Shown here: in pieces, positions 18,034 through 24,143 of the stretch
Layout: each line of letters opens with the position of its first letter
Position numbering within the stretch: position 1 is the stretch's first letter
Assembly: GCA_023664345.1 (NCBI GenBank)
Contig: JAMPFQ010000024.1
Span: forward strand, 1 to 62,545
Source: Lachnospiraceae bacterium
GTDB taxonomy: Bacteria; Bacillota; Clostridia; Lachnospirales; Lachnospiraceae
Length of the DNA: 62,545 nucleotides
Direction of reading: 5' to 3'
Notes under the pieces: generated by a model
The model's input: only the letters and a program-made list of their open reading frames with translations
What the model was told of the DNA's origin: nothing
The model's database searches: none
Translations under genes and position numbers: made by a program

Positions 18034-18585
18034 TTATTGCGGAACATATTTTGCGAATGTGAAAACCTTGCGCAATGCTTCCACGCTGTCCATGGCCTTG
18101 GCCATCCGCACGATCTCCGTCCTGTACCTGTCTTCCTCCGTTGTGCCACCCGTCCCTATCATCCTGTTGTGGGATAACTGTTTGTCGATATGATGGAGCA
18201 GCCTGCCCTGCGCTTCCACTGCTGCCCGCAGTTCCGCAAGCCCTTCCAGTCCCCCGCCTGCTGCCAGCGTGTTCTCCATCTCATGGAACTTGTTTATGTA
18301 CCTGGCGGTGAAAGTGGTTCCTTTTGTCCCCGTCAACTTGTGGGCTATGAATTCACAGCCTTTCTTTGTGATACGGTAGCACGGTCGGGTTTCGCCTTTA
18401 GCGTCAACATAGGTACTTTCCTTGAAAAATTCAACGGGCGCAAGATTGCGCTCGTTAGTATTCTCCTCATTTACTTCATTCATCTGTTTGATATATCTCT
18501 TAATATCCCTTATCAAATCCTTATGGTTCTTCTCAATCATTTCAGCCACTTCCCGGCTGTCAAGAGTTTGTTCCAATTCGAGCAT
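18034..18585 (-). CDS. Rha family phage regulatory protein
   Basis: 183 residues. The N-terminal Rha domain is recognisable: SREVAEMIEKNHKDLIRDIK (a winged-helix-like start), ESTYVDAKGETRPCYRITKKG and FIAHKLTGTKGTTFTARYIN. The C-terminal half is an unrelated helical region. Rha proteins modulate lysogeny in P22-like phages, and DNA binding is inferred. It lies in a moron island that interrupts the packaging/head gene order. Its start (AAGGAG 7-9 nt upstream) is just downstream of a 42-bp palindrome from which a small plus-strand RNA also starts. Confidence 0.85.
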   Translation of the reverse strand: MLELEQTLDSREVAEMIEKNHKDLIRDIKRYIKQMNEVNEENTNERNLAPVEFFKESTYVDAKGETRPCYRITKKGCEFIAHKLTGTKGTTFTARYINKFHEMENTLAAGGGLEGLAELRAAVEAQGRLLHHIDKQLSHNRMIGTGGTTEEDRYRTEIVRMAKAMDSVEALRKVFTFAKYVPQ

Positions 18586-18606
18586 ATATCATCATTCTCC
18601 TTGTCC

Positions 18607-18656
18607 TTGAATTTCCCTAAAGAAAATGATATAATGTATTTATCATTCCTTTAGGG
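18607..18656. promoter_or_regulatory. 42-bp palindromic operator with plus-strand promoter
   Basis: Perfect arms CCCTAAAG (18615-18622) and CTTTAGGG (18649-18656) enclose a second pair AATGATA/TATCATT. A plus-strand promoter TTGAAT-17 bp-TATAAT (18607-18635) runs through it. On the minus strand the same block is the upstream region of rha. It is a likely binding site for a dimeric repressor acting on both directions. Confidence 0.65.
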
Positions 18657-18711
18657 AGTGGGCGATAGAGCGTTTACTACTTTCTCAGGGCGGTAACGCT
18701 CTATTTCTTTT
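18642..18711 (+). ncRNA. Small plus-strand RNA opposite the rha leader
   Basis: Predicted about 70-nt transcript from the promoter at 18607-18635 to an intrinsic terminator with a 10-bp perfect stem (ATAGAGCGTT 18665-18674, AACGCTCTAT 18695-18704) and a T-rich tail. Its first 20 nt are antisense to the palindrome upstream of rha. They also resemble the complement of the rha ribosome site (AUCAUUC..CUUU against AAGGAGAAUGAU). No ORF with a ribosome site is present, so it is probably a regulator. Confidence 0.55.
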
Positions 18712-18877
18712 CATCTGAAACCAATAGTCTAACGCCGCTTCTTATTGCTTCTGTCCTTGTTACACCGTGCTTATCGCAATATTCAAGAAGTTTATCATGC
18801 GTTTCCTTGTCAAATCGGACTTTAACATCAATATCCTTTTTGCCCCCCACTATTGGTCTTCCAGTTCTTGGACTCAC
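18701..18877 (-). CDS. Ribbon-helix-helix (CopG-type) repressor, 58 aa
   Basis: 58-residue protein starting at GTG 18877 behind GAGGTG. An RHH core is clear: VKVRFDKETHDKLLEYCDKH (strand and helix A) then TRTEAIRSGVRLLVSDEKK (helix B, with the usual TRTEAIR turn). Such proteins bind DNA as dimers of dimers and often repress themselves. The promoter upstream carries two GTGTTCCA direct repeats. The stop codon lies inside the stem of the plus-strand small-RNA terminator. Confidence 0.8.
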   Translation of the reverse strand: MSPRTGRPIVGGKKDIDVKVRFDKETHDKLLEYCDKHGVTRTEAIRSGVRLLVSDEKK

Positions 18878-18894
18878 ATTTTCACCTCACTTTC

Positions 18895-18937
18895 GTGTTC
18901 CATAAGTCCATTATAATTTATGTGTTCCAAAAGTCAA
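18895..18937 (-). promoter_or_regulatory. Promoter and operator of the ribbon-helix-helix gene
   Basis: Minus strand TTGACT (18937-18932), 16-bp spacer, TATAAT (18915-18910). Direct repeats of GTGTTCCA on the plus strand at 18895-18902 and 18922-18929 flank the -10 box with a 27-bp period. The layout suits autorepression by the RHH protein. Confidence 0.75.
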
Positions 18938-19037
18938 GCACATTTTAAAGAAAAAAGCCAGCATTTTTGATAATATACATATACCAAGTTGCTTTGATTT
19001 CAGCCATAAAAAAAATTCTGTTTGCTGACATTATGTG

Positions 19038-19196
19038 TTGACAATATGCGTAGGCTGGTGTTATACTATAATCTGTCGTTGCAAAGCAGCGGTTTATATG
19101 TTACAATGCTAACAGGTACACGATTCCCACATCAGGTGTACACAAATGGCGAATCCCCGGTAGTTGCCGCTACCGGGGATTCTTCTCTTTTTTGCG
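19038..19196 (+). ncRNA. Type I antitoxin RNA with promoter and terminator
   Basis: Promoter TTGACA (19038-19043), 17 bp, TTATAC (19061-19066), predicted start near 19073. The RNA ends at a strong terminator, GAATCCCCGGTAG/CTACCGGGGATTC (19151-19182, 13 bp perfect) followed by TTCTCTTTTTT. It contains CGATTCCCAC (19121-19130) and TGTACAC (19137-19143), both exactly repeated across the translation start of the toxin gene (19291-19300 and 19308-19314), so the RNA can pair with the toxin mRNA there in two blocks. This two-repeat design is that of RNA II in par/Fst loci. Confidence 0.75.
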
Positions 19197-19212
19197 GCGG
19201 AGCAGGCCGAGG

Positions 19213-19305
19213 CTAGTTGTTGCTGTCCTTACCGTCTAACCATTTGCAGATATAGTATGCCGCTATGCCTGCCAGTACGGAAATGACAAACGATTCCCAC
19301 CACAT
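19213..19305 (-). CDS. Type I toxin: 30-aa membrane peptide, Fst/par-like
   Basis: Thirty-residue peptide: MWWESFVISV then LAGIAAYYIC then KWLDGKDSNN. It has one transmembrane helix followed by a WLD and a polar charged tail, the outline of Fst-type toxins, which damage the membrane when expressed. The ATG (19305) has GGAAGGGGG upstream, and that site can be masked by ACCCCC about 20 nt before it in the mRNA leader, a feature of type I toxin mRNAs. Transcription converges with the antitoxin RNA and both can use the same hairpin (19151-19182). Holin function is an alternative, but the convergent RNA favours toxin. Confidence 0.78.
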   Translation of the reverse strand: MWWESFVISVLAGIAAYYICKWLDGKDSNN

Positions 19306-19352
19306 GATGTACACCCCCTTCCTGTCGCCGGTGTGGGGGTAGCAACATGACT

Positions 19353-19380
19353 ATTTTACCATGGTTTCTGCCTTTTTCAA
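19353..19380 (-). promoter_or_regulatory. Promoter of the type I toxin
   Basis: Minus strand TTGAAA (19380-19375), 16-bp spacer, TAAAAT (19358-19353). Predicted start near 19346 gives a leader of about 40 nt with the ACCCCC segment that can pair with the toxin ribosome site. Confidence 0.65.
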
Positions 19381-19435
19381 CACCCTTTTACAAAAATACC
19401 ATCATTTCCGACAATGTTCTATCGAATCAGGATTT

Positions 19436-19699
19436 TTACAAATCCCTGGGGACAATCCTGTATACGCGGTTCCTCCCCTTATGCTTTGCCGCATTGTTCA
19501 GCCCCGCCACCATGTTCCTCCAATAGTCTATCTGCTTCCGTATCTCCCCCAGGTCAGCCCTTGTGAACGATTTCCCCGCTATGGTATAGCTTTGGTTCAC
19601 GGACACTTCCAGTTCCGCATTCAGCCATGCCTCCAAATGCTTCCTTGCTATTTCCAGGGTGATACCCTCGAATTCTTTCCTTTCCCTGCCTTTTCTCAT
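19436..19699 (-). CDS. gpW/DUF6148-like head completion protein
   Basis: 87 residues, all helical: ITLEIARKHLEAWLNAELEV, then SFTRADLGEIRKQIDYWRNM. This is the pattern of DUF6148 proteins and lambda gpW, which cap the portal after packaging. It begins 3 nt after the large terminase stop, exactly where lambda W sits between A and B. The portal gene is displaced from it by a 1.6-kb moron island. Confidence 0.75.
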   Translation of the reverse strand: MRKGRERKEFEGITLEIARKHLEAWLNAELEVSVNQSYTIAGKSFTRADLGEIRKQIDYWRNMVAGLNNAAKHKGRNRVYRIVPRDL

Positions 19700-19702
19700 G
19701 CC

Positions 19703-21604
19703 TTAAATACCTCCGCTTCTCTGCCCTCTTTTCCTCCGTCTCCTTGCCGCCGTCTGCCGTCCTGCTGCCGCCTGCTGCCCTGGGGCTTCCTGCCCGGGTT
19801 CCTGCGGCTTTTGCTTCCCGCCTTTCTTCCCTTTCAGGGTCACGCCGGAGATCACAACCGCCGCCTGGGCGTAATTGCGGACGTCCAGCGGCTCATTCCT
19901 CATTCCTTTCTGCTTCAGTTCCCATTCAAACATGGGCCTGCCTTTCCTGTAATGCAGCACCATCCTTTCCGCCGTGAGCCCCTTGAAATAATCCTCATCA
20001 TAGCCCTTTTCCTCCTCGCGGGGGAAATGGCAGTAGCCCGGCCCCTCCTCGTCTATCACAAGCCGCTGGAACAGCAGGGATTTCCCCGTGTCAACCCCCA
20101 GCGTGAACAGGAACGCTTTCACACGGTTGTTTTTTGTCGGGCGCGGGATGTATGGCACATCCGCGCCGCCCCTGCCCCTAATGGCAAATATCCCCCTGTG
20201 GTACCGCGCCTTGCAGAATTTATATACTTCGTTCGGGAAATGCCCGCCTGAATCCATGCAGGCGCATTTTATCTTCATCCCCGTACCGTCTTTCTTCTCA
20301 AACGTCTGCAAAAGGAATTCGTCCAGCTTCTCCCATACTTCCGGCAGTTTCGGGTCCCCGTATATCCTTGCGTACCGGATCCCCCAGCTTTCATACCCGG
20401 TTCCCCAGCCCACAACCTCAACCTCAAAACGGTCGTCCTGCGTGTCAATCCCCGCCGTGATCACCACGACGTCCTCCGGCACTTCACAGTTATATTTCTG
20501 CCTGCGCTTCATCAGCACGGAATCCTCTATCTGGTGTCCGTCTTCTTCCCACGTTTCCCCCAGTTCGGTATTCGTCCATGCCTTGTATAACTCTATGTTC
20601 CCCTTTTTGCGTTCCTCGTCCGCAACCAGGAAATCCTTTACGATCTGCTTCCAGCCCAGCGGGATCAACGTGGAGGCAAGGGAATTCAGGTGGAACCCCC
20701 TCACTTTACGTCTGGGATACCTTGCAACATACTGCCCCATTATGAACTGCTCCTTCCATTCGTATTCACCAGAAATGACGCCACAGTGCTTGCAAACATG
20801 GGAAACGCTGGTGACTTCCCCCATTTCGTCACGGTCAAATCTTATCTGCCCCCATGTAAGCGGCTGGTACCCGCCGCATGACGGACAGGGTACGTTCCAT
20901 TCTTCCTGTGTGCTGTTCTCGTATTCCGTTTCGATCCTGGAAGCACCTTTTACTGTCGGCGTGGAGACACAGACTTCTTTCCGGTTCCAGAACGTCGTAA
21001 GGCGTTTTGCCGCCAGCATGAGGGGATCCCCCTCATTCCCAGCTGTTGGAGGGTATGCGTCTATCTCGTCCGCAAGCAGTACCCTTATGGGACGGCTCCT
21101 TAACTCTGTCTGGGAATTTGCACCCGTCATCGTGATGCGTCCGCCCGGAAATGACTTCTTGAAGATCGTGTTCCCGCTTGTGCGGGCTTTTTCGCTTATC
21201 CTGCCCCTCAATACCGGGGTATCCCTCACCATGGGCATGAGGCGGTCCTTGCTGAATGATTCCGCAAGGCTCAATGTCGGCTGCATCAGCATGATGGGGC
21301 ATGGGTCGTAGTGGATATAATATCCCAACGTGTTCAGCAGGAAGGCATCCGTTTTTCCTATCTGCGCTGCGGACATCACAACCACTTTCCTGATGCTGTC
21401 GTCCGAAATGGCATCCATGATCTCCCTCTGGTATGGCGCATCATCCGTGTTCCACATGCCCCCCTTGCTTGCCGATTCACTGGAAAGCCTGCGGAACCTG
21501 TCAGCCCATTCCGATATCGTCAGTTCCGGGGGCGGCTCCAATACCTTGAATATCCCGGTAAACAATTCAATCGTTTCTTTCTTCATCTTCCTTGACATCC
21601 CCAC
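19703..21604 (-). CDS. Terminase large subunit (lambda gpA family)
   Basis: 633-residue packaging motor and nuclease. The ATPase has a variant Walker A (SAAQIGKT near residue 80), Walker B VLLADEIDAYPP near 170-180, and coupling-motif STPTVKGASRIE. A zinc-type cysteine set (CPSCGG and CKHCG) lies near 240-275. The nuclease core starts at ITAGIDTQDDRFEVEVVGWG. The GTG at 21604 has a weak ribosome site and overlaps the small subunit by 38 nt, implying coupled translation; ATG codons 2 and 6 residues on are alternatives. Confidence 0.95.
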   Translation of the reverse strand: MGMSRKMKKETIELFTGIFKVLEPPPELTISEWADRFRRLSSESASKGGMWNTDDAPYQREIMDAISDDSIRKVVVMSAAQIGKTDAFLLNTLGYYIHYDPCPIMLMQPTLSLAESFSKDRLMPMVRDTPVLRGRISEKARTSGNTIFKKSFPGGRITMTGANSQTELRSRPIRVLLADEIDAYPPTAGNEGDPLMLAAKRLTTFWNRKEVCVSTPTVKGASRIETEYENSTQEEWNVPCPSCGGYQPLTWGQIRFDRDEMGEVTSVSHVCKHCGVISGEYEWKEQFIMGQYVARYPRRKVRGFHLNSLASTLIPLGWKQIVKDFLVADEERKKGNIELYKAWTNTELGETWEEDGHQIEDSVLMKRRQKYNCEVPEDVVVITAGIDTQDDRFEVEVVGWGTGYESWGIRYARIYGDPKLPEVWEKLDEFLLQTFEKKDGTGMKIKCACMDSGGHFPNEVYKFCKARYHRGIFAIRGRGGADVPYIPRPTKNNRVKAFLFTLGVDTGKSLLFQRLVIDEEGPGYCHFPREEEKGYDEDYFKGLTAERMVLHYRKGRPMFEWELKQKGMRNEPLDVRNYAQAAVVISGVTLKGKKGGKQKPQEPGQEAPGQQAAAGRQTAARRRRKRGQRSGGI

Positions 21605-22070
21605 AGAAAAGCGTCCGGAAGTCAGACAGTTCCAGCAGCGCTTTCCTGACCTCTCCCATGATGATCCTTGATATTTTATCCGGCTCCTTTATCCCTGCCA
21701 GTTTTGGGGCCTGCTCTGCAGGGATCGCCATAAGGCGGGCCTTGAAATTGATCAGCATGGCGGACATTACCCGCTCTATGTCCTCCGCCCGGTGCAGTTC
21801 CCCGCTCTTCACCGCAAGTTCCATTTCCTCATTCTTCCGCTTTGCCCGTACCAGCTTCGCCCGCTCCGTCTGGTAGTCGATGCTCTCCTCCGTTTCCGGG
21901 TTCTGGTTCCTGAGGTAACGGATATAGTCAACCCTGGCCTGCCCCAGTTCATACAGCCCTGGGCGGTACTCTTTCAGGATCCCCTTGTCGGTCAGCTGCT
22001 TTACCCGCTTCGGGGTCAGGTCCAGGTGGCGGGCAACGGCATTTTTGTCAAAAACTTTCAAAAAGCGCAC
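21567..22070 (-). CDS. Terminase small subunit, Nu1-like
   Basis: 167 residues. An N-terminal winged helix-turn-helix (FDKNAVARHLDLTPKRVKQL-TDKG) would bind the cos site. A long helix follows (YQTERAKLVRAKRKNEEMEL), typical of Nu1/DUF1441 proteins, and a C-terminal part that contacts gpA. Position immediately before the gpA-type large subunit fits. A second small-terminase-like protein lies upstream, so its exact job needs testing. Confidence 0.82.
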   Translation of the reverse strand: MRFLKVFDKNAVARHLDLTPKRVKQLTDKGILKEYRPGLYELGQARVDYIRYLRNQNPETEESIDYQTERAKLVRAKRKNEEMELAVKSGELHRAEDIERVMSAMLINFKARLMAIPAEQAPKLAGIKEPDKISRIIMGEVRKALLELSDFRTLFCGDVKEDEERND

Positions 22071-22263
22071 CCCCTATAAAAAATTTCCGGGTTCCTGGAA
22101 GCGGTTTTTCCCACCCGGATCTAAACGGGCCGTGGGGCCGGCGAACCCGCAGGGCTTTCCGGGGCTTCCACAGTACCTTTCAGGGGCGGCTTCCCGCCCA
22201 CTGAAAGCCCTATCGTACGCCCCTGCTGCCCCTCTGCCGCCTACTGTCCTCTGCTGCCCGCTG
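22071..22263. other. GC-rich gap between the two small-terminase genes; candidate cos region
   Basis: 193 bp with no gene. It holds a strong hairpin (22177-22207: CTTTCAG-GGGCGG-cttc-CCGCCC-CTGAAAG) and GC-rich repeats around 22130-22165. In lambda the cos site precedes Nu1, so this is where cos is expected. A structured mRNA element or terminator is an alternative; no U-tract follows the stem. Confidence 0.35.
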
Positions 22264-23103
22264 TCAGGCTTCCATGCCCTCCCCTATGTCCTCTCCCTCT
22301 GTGTAGGTGTCGTCTATCTCCCCATCTTCCCCTATGTCATAAGCCCCTGTTATCTTCTGCTTCATAAGCACATACCGCTTTTCGTCAAGGCTTATCCTTT
22401 TATTCTCCAACTGATAGCTTTTTATAGTGTCCAATAATTTCAATATCCTGCCGTGTGTTTTATTCCATTCTACCTCTAATTTCATGGCCCTTTCAAAAGG
22501 GCTTGATTTTATGACGGTATTCATGGCAGTTTTTAATCTATCTTTTATTTCCTGCCTTTTTTTCTCCGCTTCCCCAACCCCCAGATTTTGCAGTTCATAT
22601 AATCTTTCCTGCTCCGCTTCTATTTCCTCCTTGCTTTTGGGAGTAAGCATTTCCACCACCTTGTCAACGTACAAATCCGTATCCGGTGCCTGCTGCAATA
22701 TTTCAAGCCGCCTACGCAGATCGCTTTCTTTCGCAAGCAGTATCTTCAGTTCCCGCAATAAATTCCTCTCTGCATCCAGCGTGATATTTTCTATCTGTTC
22801 CCGGTCCTCTTCTGGCAGATCTTCCAGGTTTACGGTTTTATAGGCTCCGTGCTTCAGGGCGTTCTCATTTCCCTTTTTCGCACCATGCCCCTTTGCGTTC
22901 TGGTTTCCCGGCTGTCCGCCCCGTTTGGGCTTGTTTTTTTCGGCAAGTTTTTCTTTCCACTTGTCAACGCACTTCCATTTCCTGATCTGGTCCGCCGTTG
23001 CCCCTACTATTTCCGCTATTTCCGCATTTTTGATTTCCCCGCCCATTTCAAGGAATATTTCAAGCCCTTTATCCCTTGCCGGGTTCCTCGGTCCGCCCGC
23101 CAT
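22264..23103 (-). CDS. PBSX/YqaS-type small terminase-like protein
   Basis: About 279 residues from ATG 23103 (purine-rich site upstream). The N-terminus (RNPARDKGLEIFLEMGGEIK, then NAEIAEIVGATADQIRKWK) is the DNA-binding domain of XtmA/YqaS small terminases, followed by the basic spacer NKPKRGGQPGNQNAKGHGAK and long coiled coils, then an acidic tail. The longer frame upstream runs through promoter and terminator and is unlikely to be translated. Together with the Nu1-like protein this gives two small-subunit candidates before one large subunit. Confidence 0.75.
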   Translation of the reverse strand: MAGGPRNPARDKGLEIFLEMGGEIKNAEIAEIVGATADQIRKWKCVDKWKEKLAEKNKPKRGGQPGNQNAKGHGAKKGNENALKHGAYKTVNLEDLPEEDREQIENITLDAERNLLRELKILLAKESDLRRRLEILQQAPDTDLYVDKVVEMLTPKSKEEIEAEQERLYELQNLGVGEAEKKRQEIKDRLKTAMNTVIKSSPFERAMKLEVEWNKTHGRILKLLDTIKSYQLENKRISLDEKRYVLMKQKITGAYDIGEDGEIDDTYTEGEDIGEGMEA

Positions 23104-23181
23104 GCCCTCCCCTTCCTTTCGTTTGTTTCTCCATCTCCGGTCTCTCCGTTCTGCCGGAAGTGCGTGCATTTTGGAATCTTC

Positions 23182-23234
23182 ACAAAAAAGCAAAAGAAAA
23201 AGCGGGCTGACTTTTCTGCATGCCAACTCGCTTT
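23182..23234 (-). terminator. Intrinsic terminator in the leader of the terminase operon
   Basis: On the minus strand AAAGC (23234-23230) pairs with GCTTT (23203-23199) and GTTGGC with GTCAGC inside (two GU pairs), followed by TTTTTCTTTTGCTTTTTT. It starts about 13 nt after the predicted start point of the late promoter and ends before the ribosome site, so default transcripts would be about 60 nt long. Confidence 0.7.
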
Positions 23235-23244
23235 CCAAATCCTG

Positions 23245-23293
23245 CATGATACCATTATAACAGAAAAAATGCGCAATAGTGCGCAATCTTCAC
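23245..23293 (-). promoter_or_regulatory. Late promoter 2 (terminase operon)
   Basis: Minus-strand extended -10 TG-T-TATAAT (TATAAT 23259-23254) and two ATTGCGCA direct repeats 10 bp apart in the -35 area in place of a -35 box. It overlaps the last codons of the regulator gene and matches late promoter 1 at 43 of 49 positions. Start point predicted near 23247. Confidence 0.78.
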
Positions 23294-23760
23294 AGCACAT
23301 TTTTCTTGATAAATTTGCTCCGTGAAAGATACCTGTTCCGGGTTATCTTTTTCGCCATGATTTCCAGTGCTTCTGTTCTATGGTTCTGCGCCTGTCGCAC
23401 AGAATAACCCGCTTGTGCTGCAATTTGTTCCCATTTCAGCCCCTTTATGTAAAACCCCGTCAGGATCAGCTTATGGACTGCCTGCATTGTGGTAAGTTCC
23501 TTTAAAATCTCTGTCCGCACCCGGTTCAGTTCCCGGATCCGCTCGTGCAGGAAATCAATGTGCGCCTTTGTGTCTGCTTCCACGTTCTTGATCGCCCGCT
23601 TTGCCACTTTATCACTTGTACCGCTGCCTTTCGGCATACCGTCATACGTTATTGCACCTCTGGTATCATAATACTCCGCAATGGAAGCCTTGCACATCCT
23701 TATATCATCATCAATGTGGCTATAGAATCTCAATATCTTTTCCGTATCTGCCTTGTTCAT
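23290..23760 (-). CDS. Late transcription regulator, sigma-70 region-4-like (RinA/ArpU/DUF1492 type)
   Basis: 156 residues from ATG 23760. The N-terminal two thirds are helical (INK/R-rich, ERIRELNRVRTEILKELTTM); the C-terminus is a sigma-region-4-like helix-turn-helix (KLILTGFYIKGLKWEQIAAQ, AGYSVRQAQNHRTEALEIM). Proteins of this kind sit immediately before terminase genes in Firmicutes phages and switch on late transcription. Its gene ends inside late promoter 2, whose repeats are the obvious binding site. Confidence 0.75.
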   Translation of the reverse strand: MNKADTEKILRFYSHIDDDIRMCKASIAEYYDTRGAITYDGMPKGSGTSDKVAKRAIKNVEADTKAHIDFLHERIRELNRVRTEILKELTTMQAVHKLILTGFYIKGLKWEQIAAQAGYSVRQAQNHRTEALEIMAKKITRNRYLSRSKFIKKNVL

Positions 23761-24139
23761 GAAAACCCCGCCTTTCTTTCCTGCCATAAATCCGTAATTC
23801 ATAGCGTTTGTATTTCAATGTGCTTTTCGCCTGCCGCCGCGTCCTGCTCCTTATCCTGCTGCACCGTTTCCTTTGGTATGCCCTTATTTCTCCCCTTATT
23901 CGTCTTTCCCTCTGAGCCTCTGCCGCCTGCTCCATAAGTTCCGCAATATCCGCAAGCTGTTGAAAGGCTGGCGCAAGCGCCTGTGCAATATCCTGAAATG
24001 CTTTCGTTACCGCTTTCCCAAATTCCTGAATGGCGGAAACTGTTTCCGCCATCAGGATCATCTCTTCTGTTTTCCCCACATTGGAAGTCTTTTCTATGAT
24101 CACATTCCCTTTATCATCTATGCCGATCACCCTCATCAT
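23720..24139 (-). CDS. Phage protein of unknown function, helical with basic tail
   Basis: 139 residues. The N-terminus (MMRVIGIDDKGNVIIEK) is a short hairpin, the middle two amphipathic helices (FGKAVTKAFQDIAQALAPAF), and the C-terminus strongly basic (KRCSRIRSRTRRQAKSTLK). It overlaps the late regulator start by about 40 nt and starts 5 nt after parB, so it is co-transcribed. No family is recognised; the basic end suggests nucleic-acid contact. Confidence 0.5.
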   Translation of the reverse strand: MMRVIGIDDKGNVIIEKTSNVGKTEEMILMAETVSAIQEFGKAVTKAFQDIAQALAPAFQQLADIAELMEQAAEAQRERRIRGEIRAYQRKRCSRIRSRTRRQAKSTLKYKRYELRIYGRKERRGFHEQGRYGKDIEIL

Positions 24140-24143
24140 ACCA

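Noticed and set aside
22264..23286. 340-aa version of the YqaS-like protein
   Set aside because: The first 61 codons cover the late promoter start point and leader terminator and lack a ribosome site; ATG 23103 is preferred.
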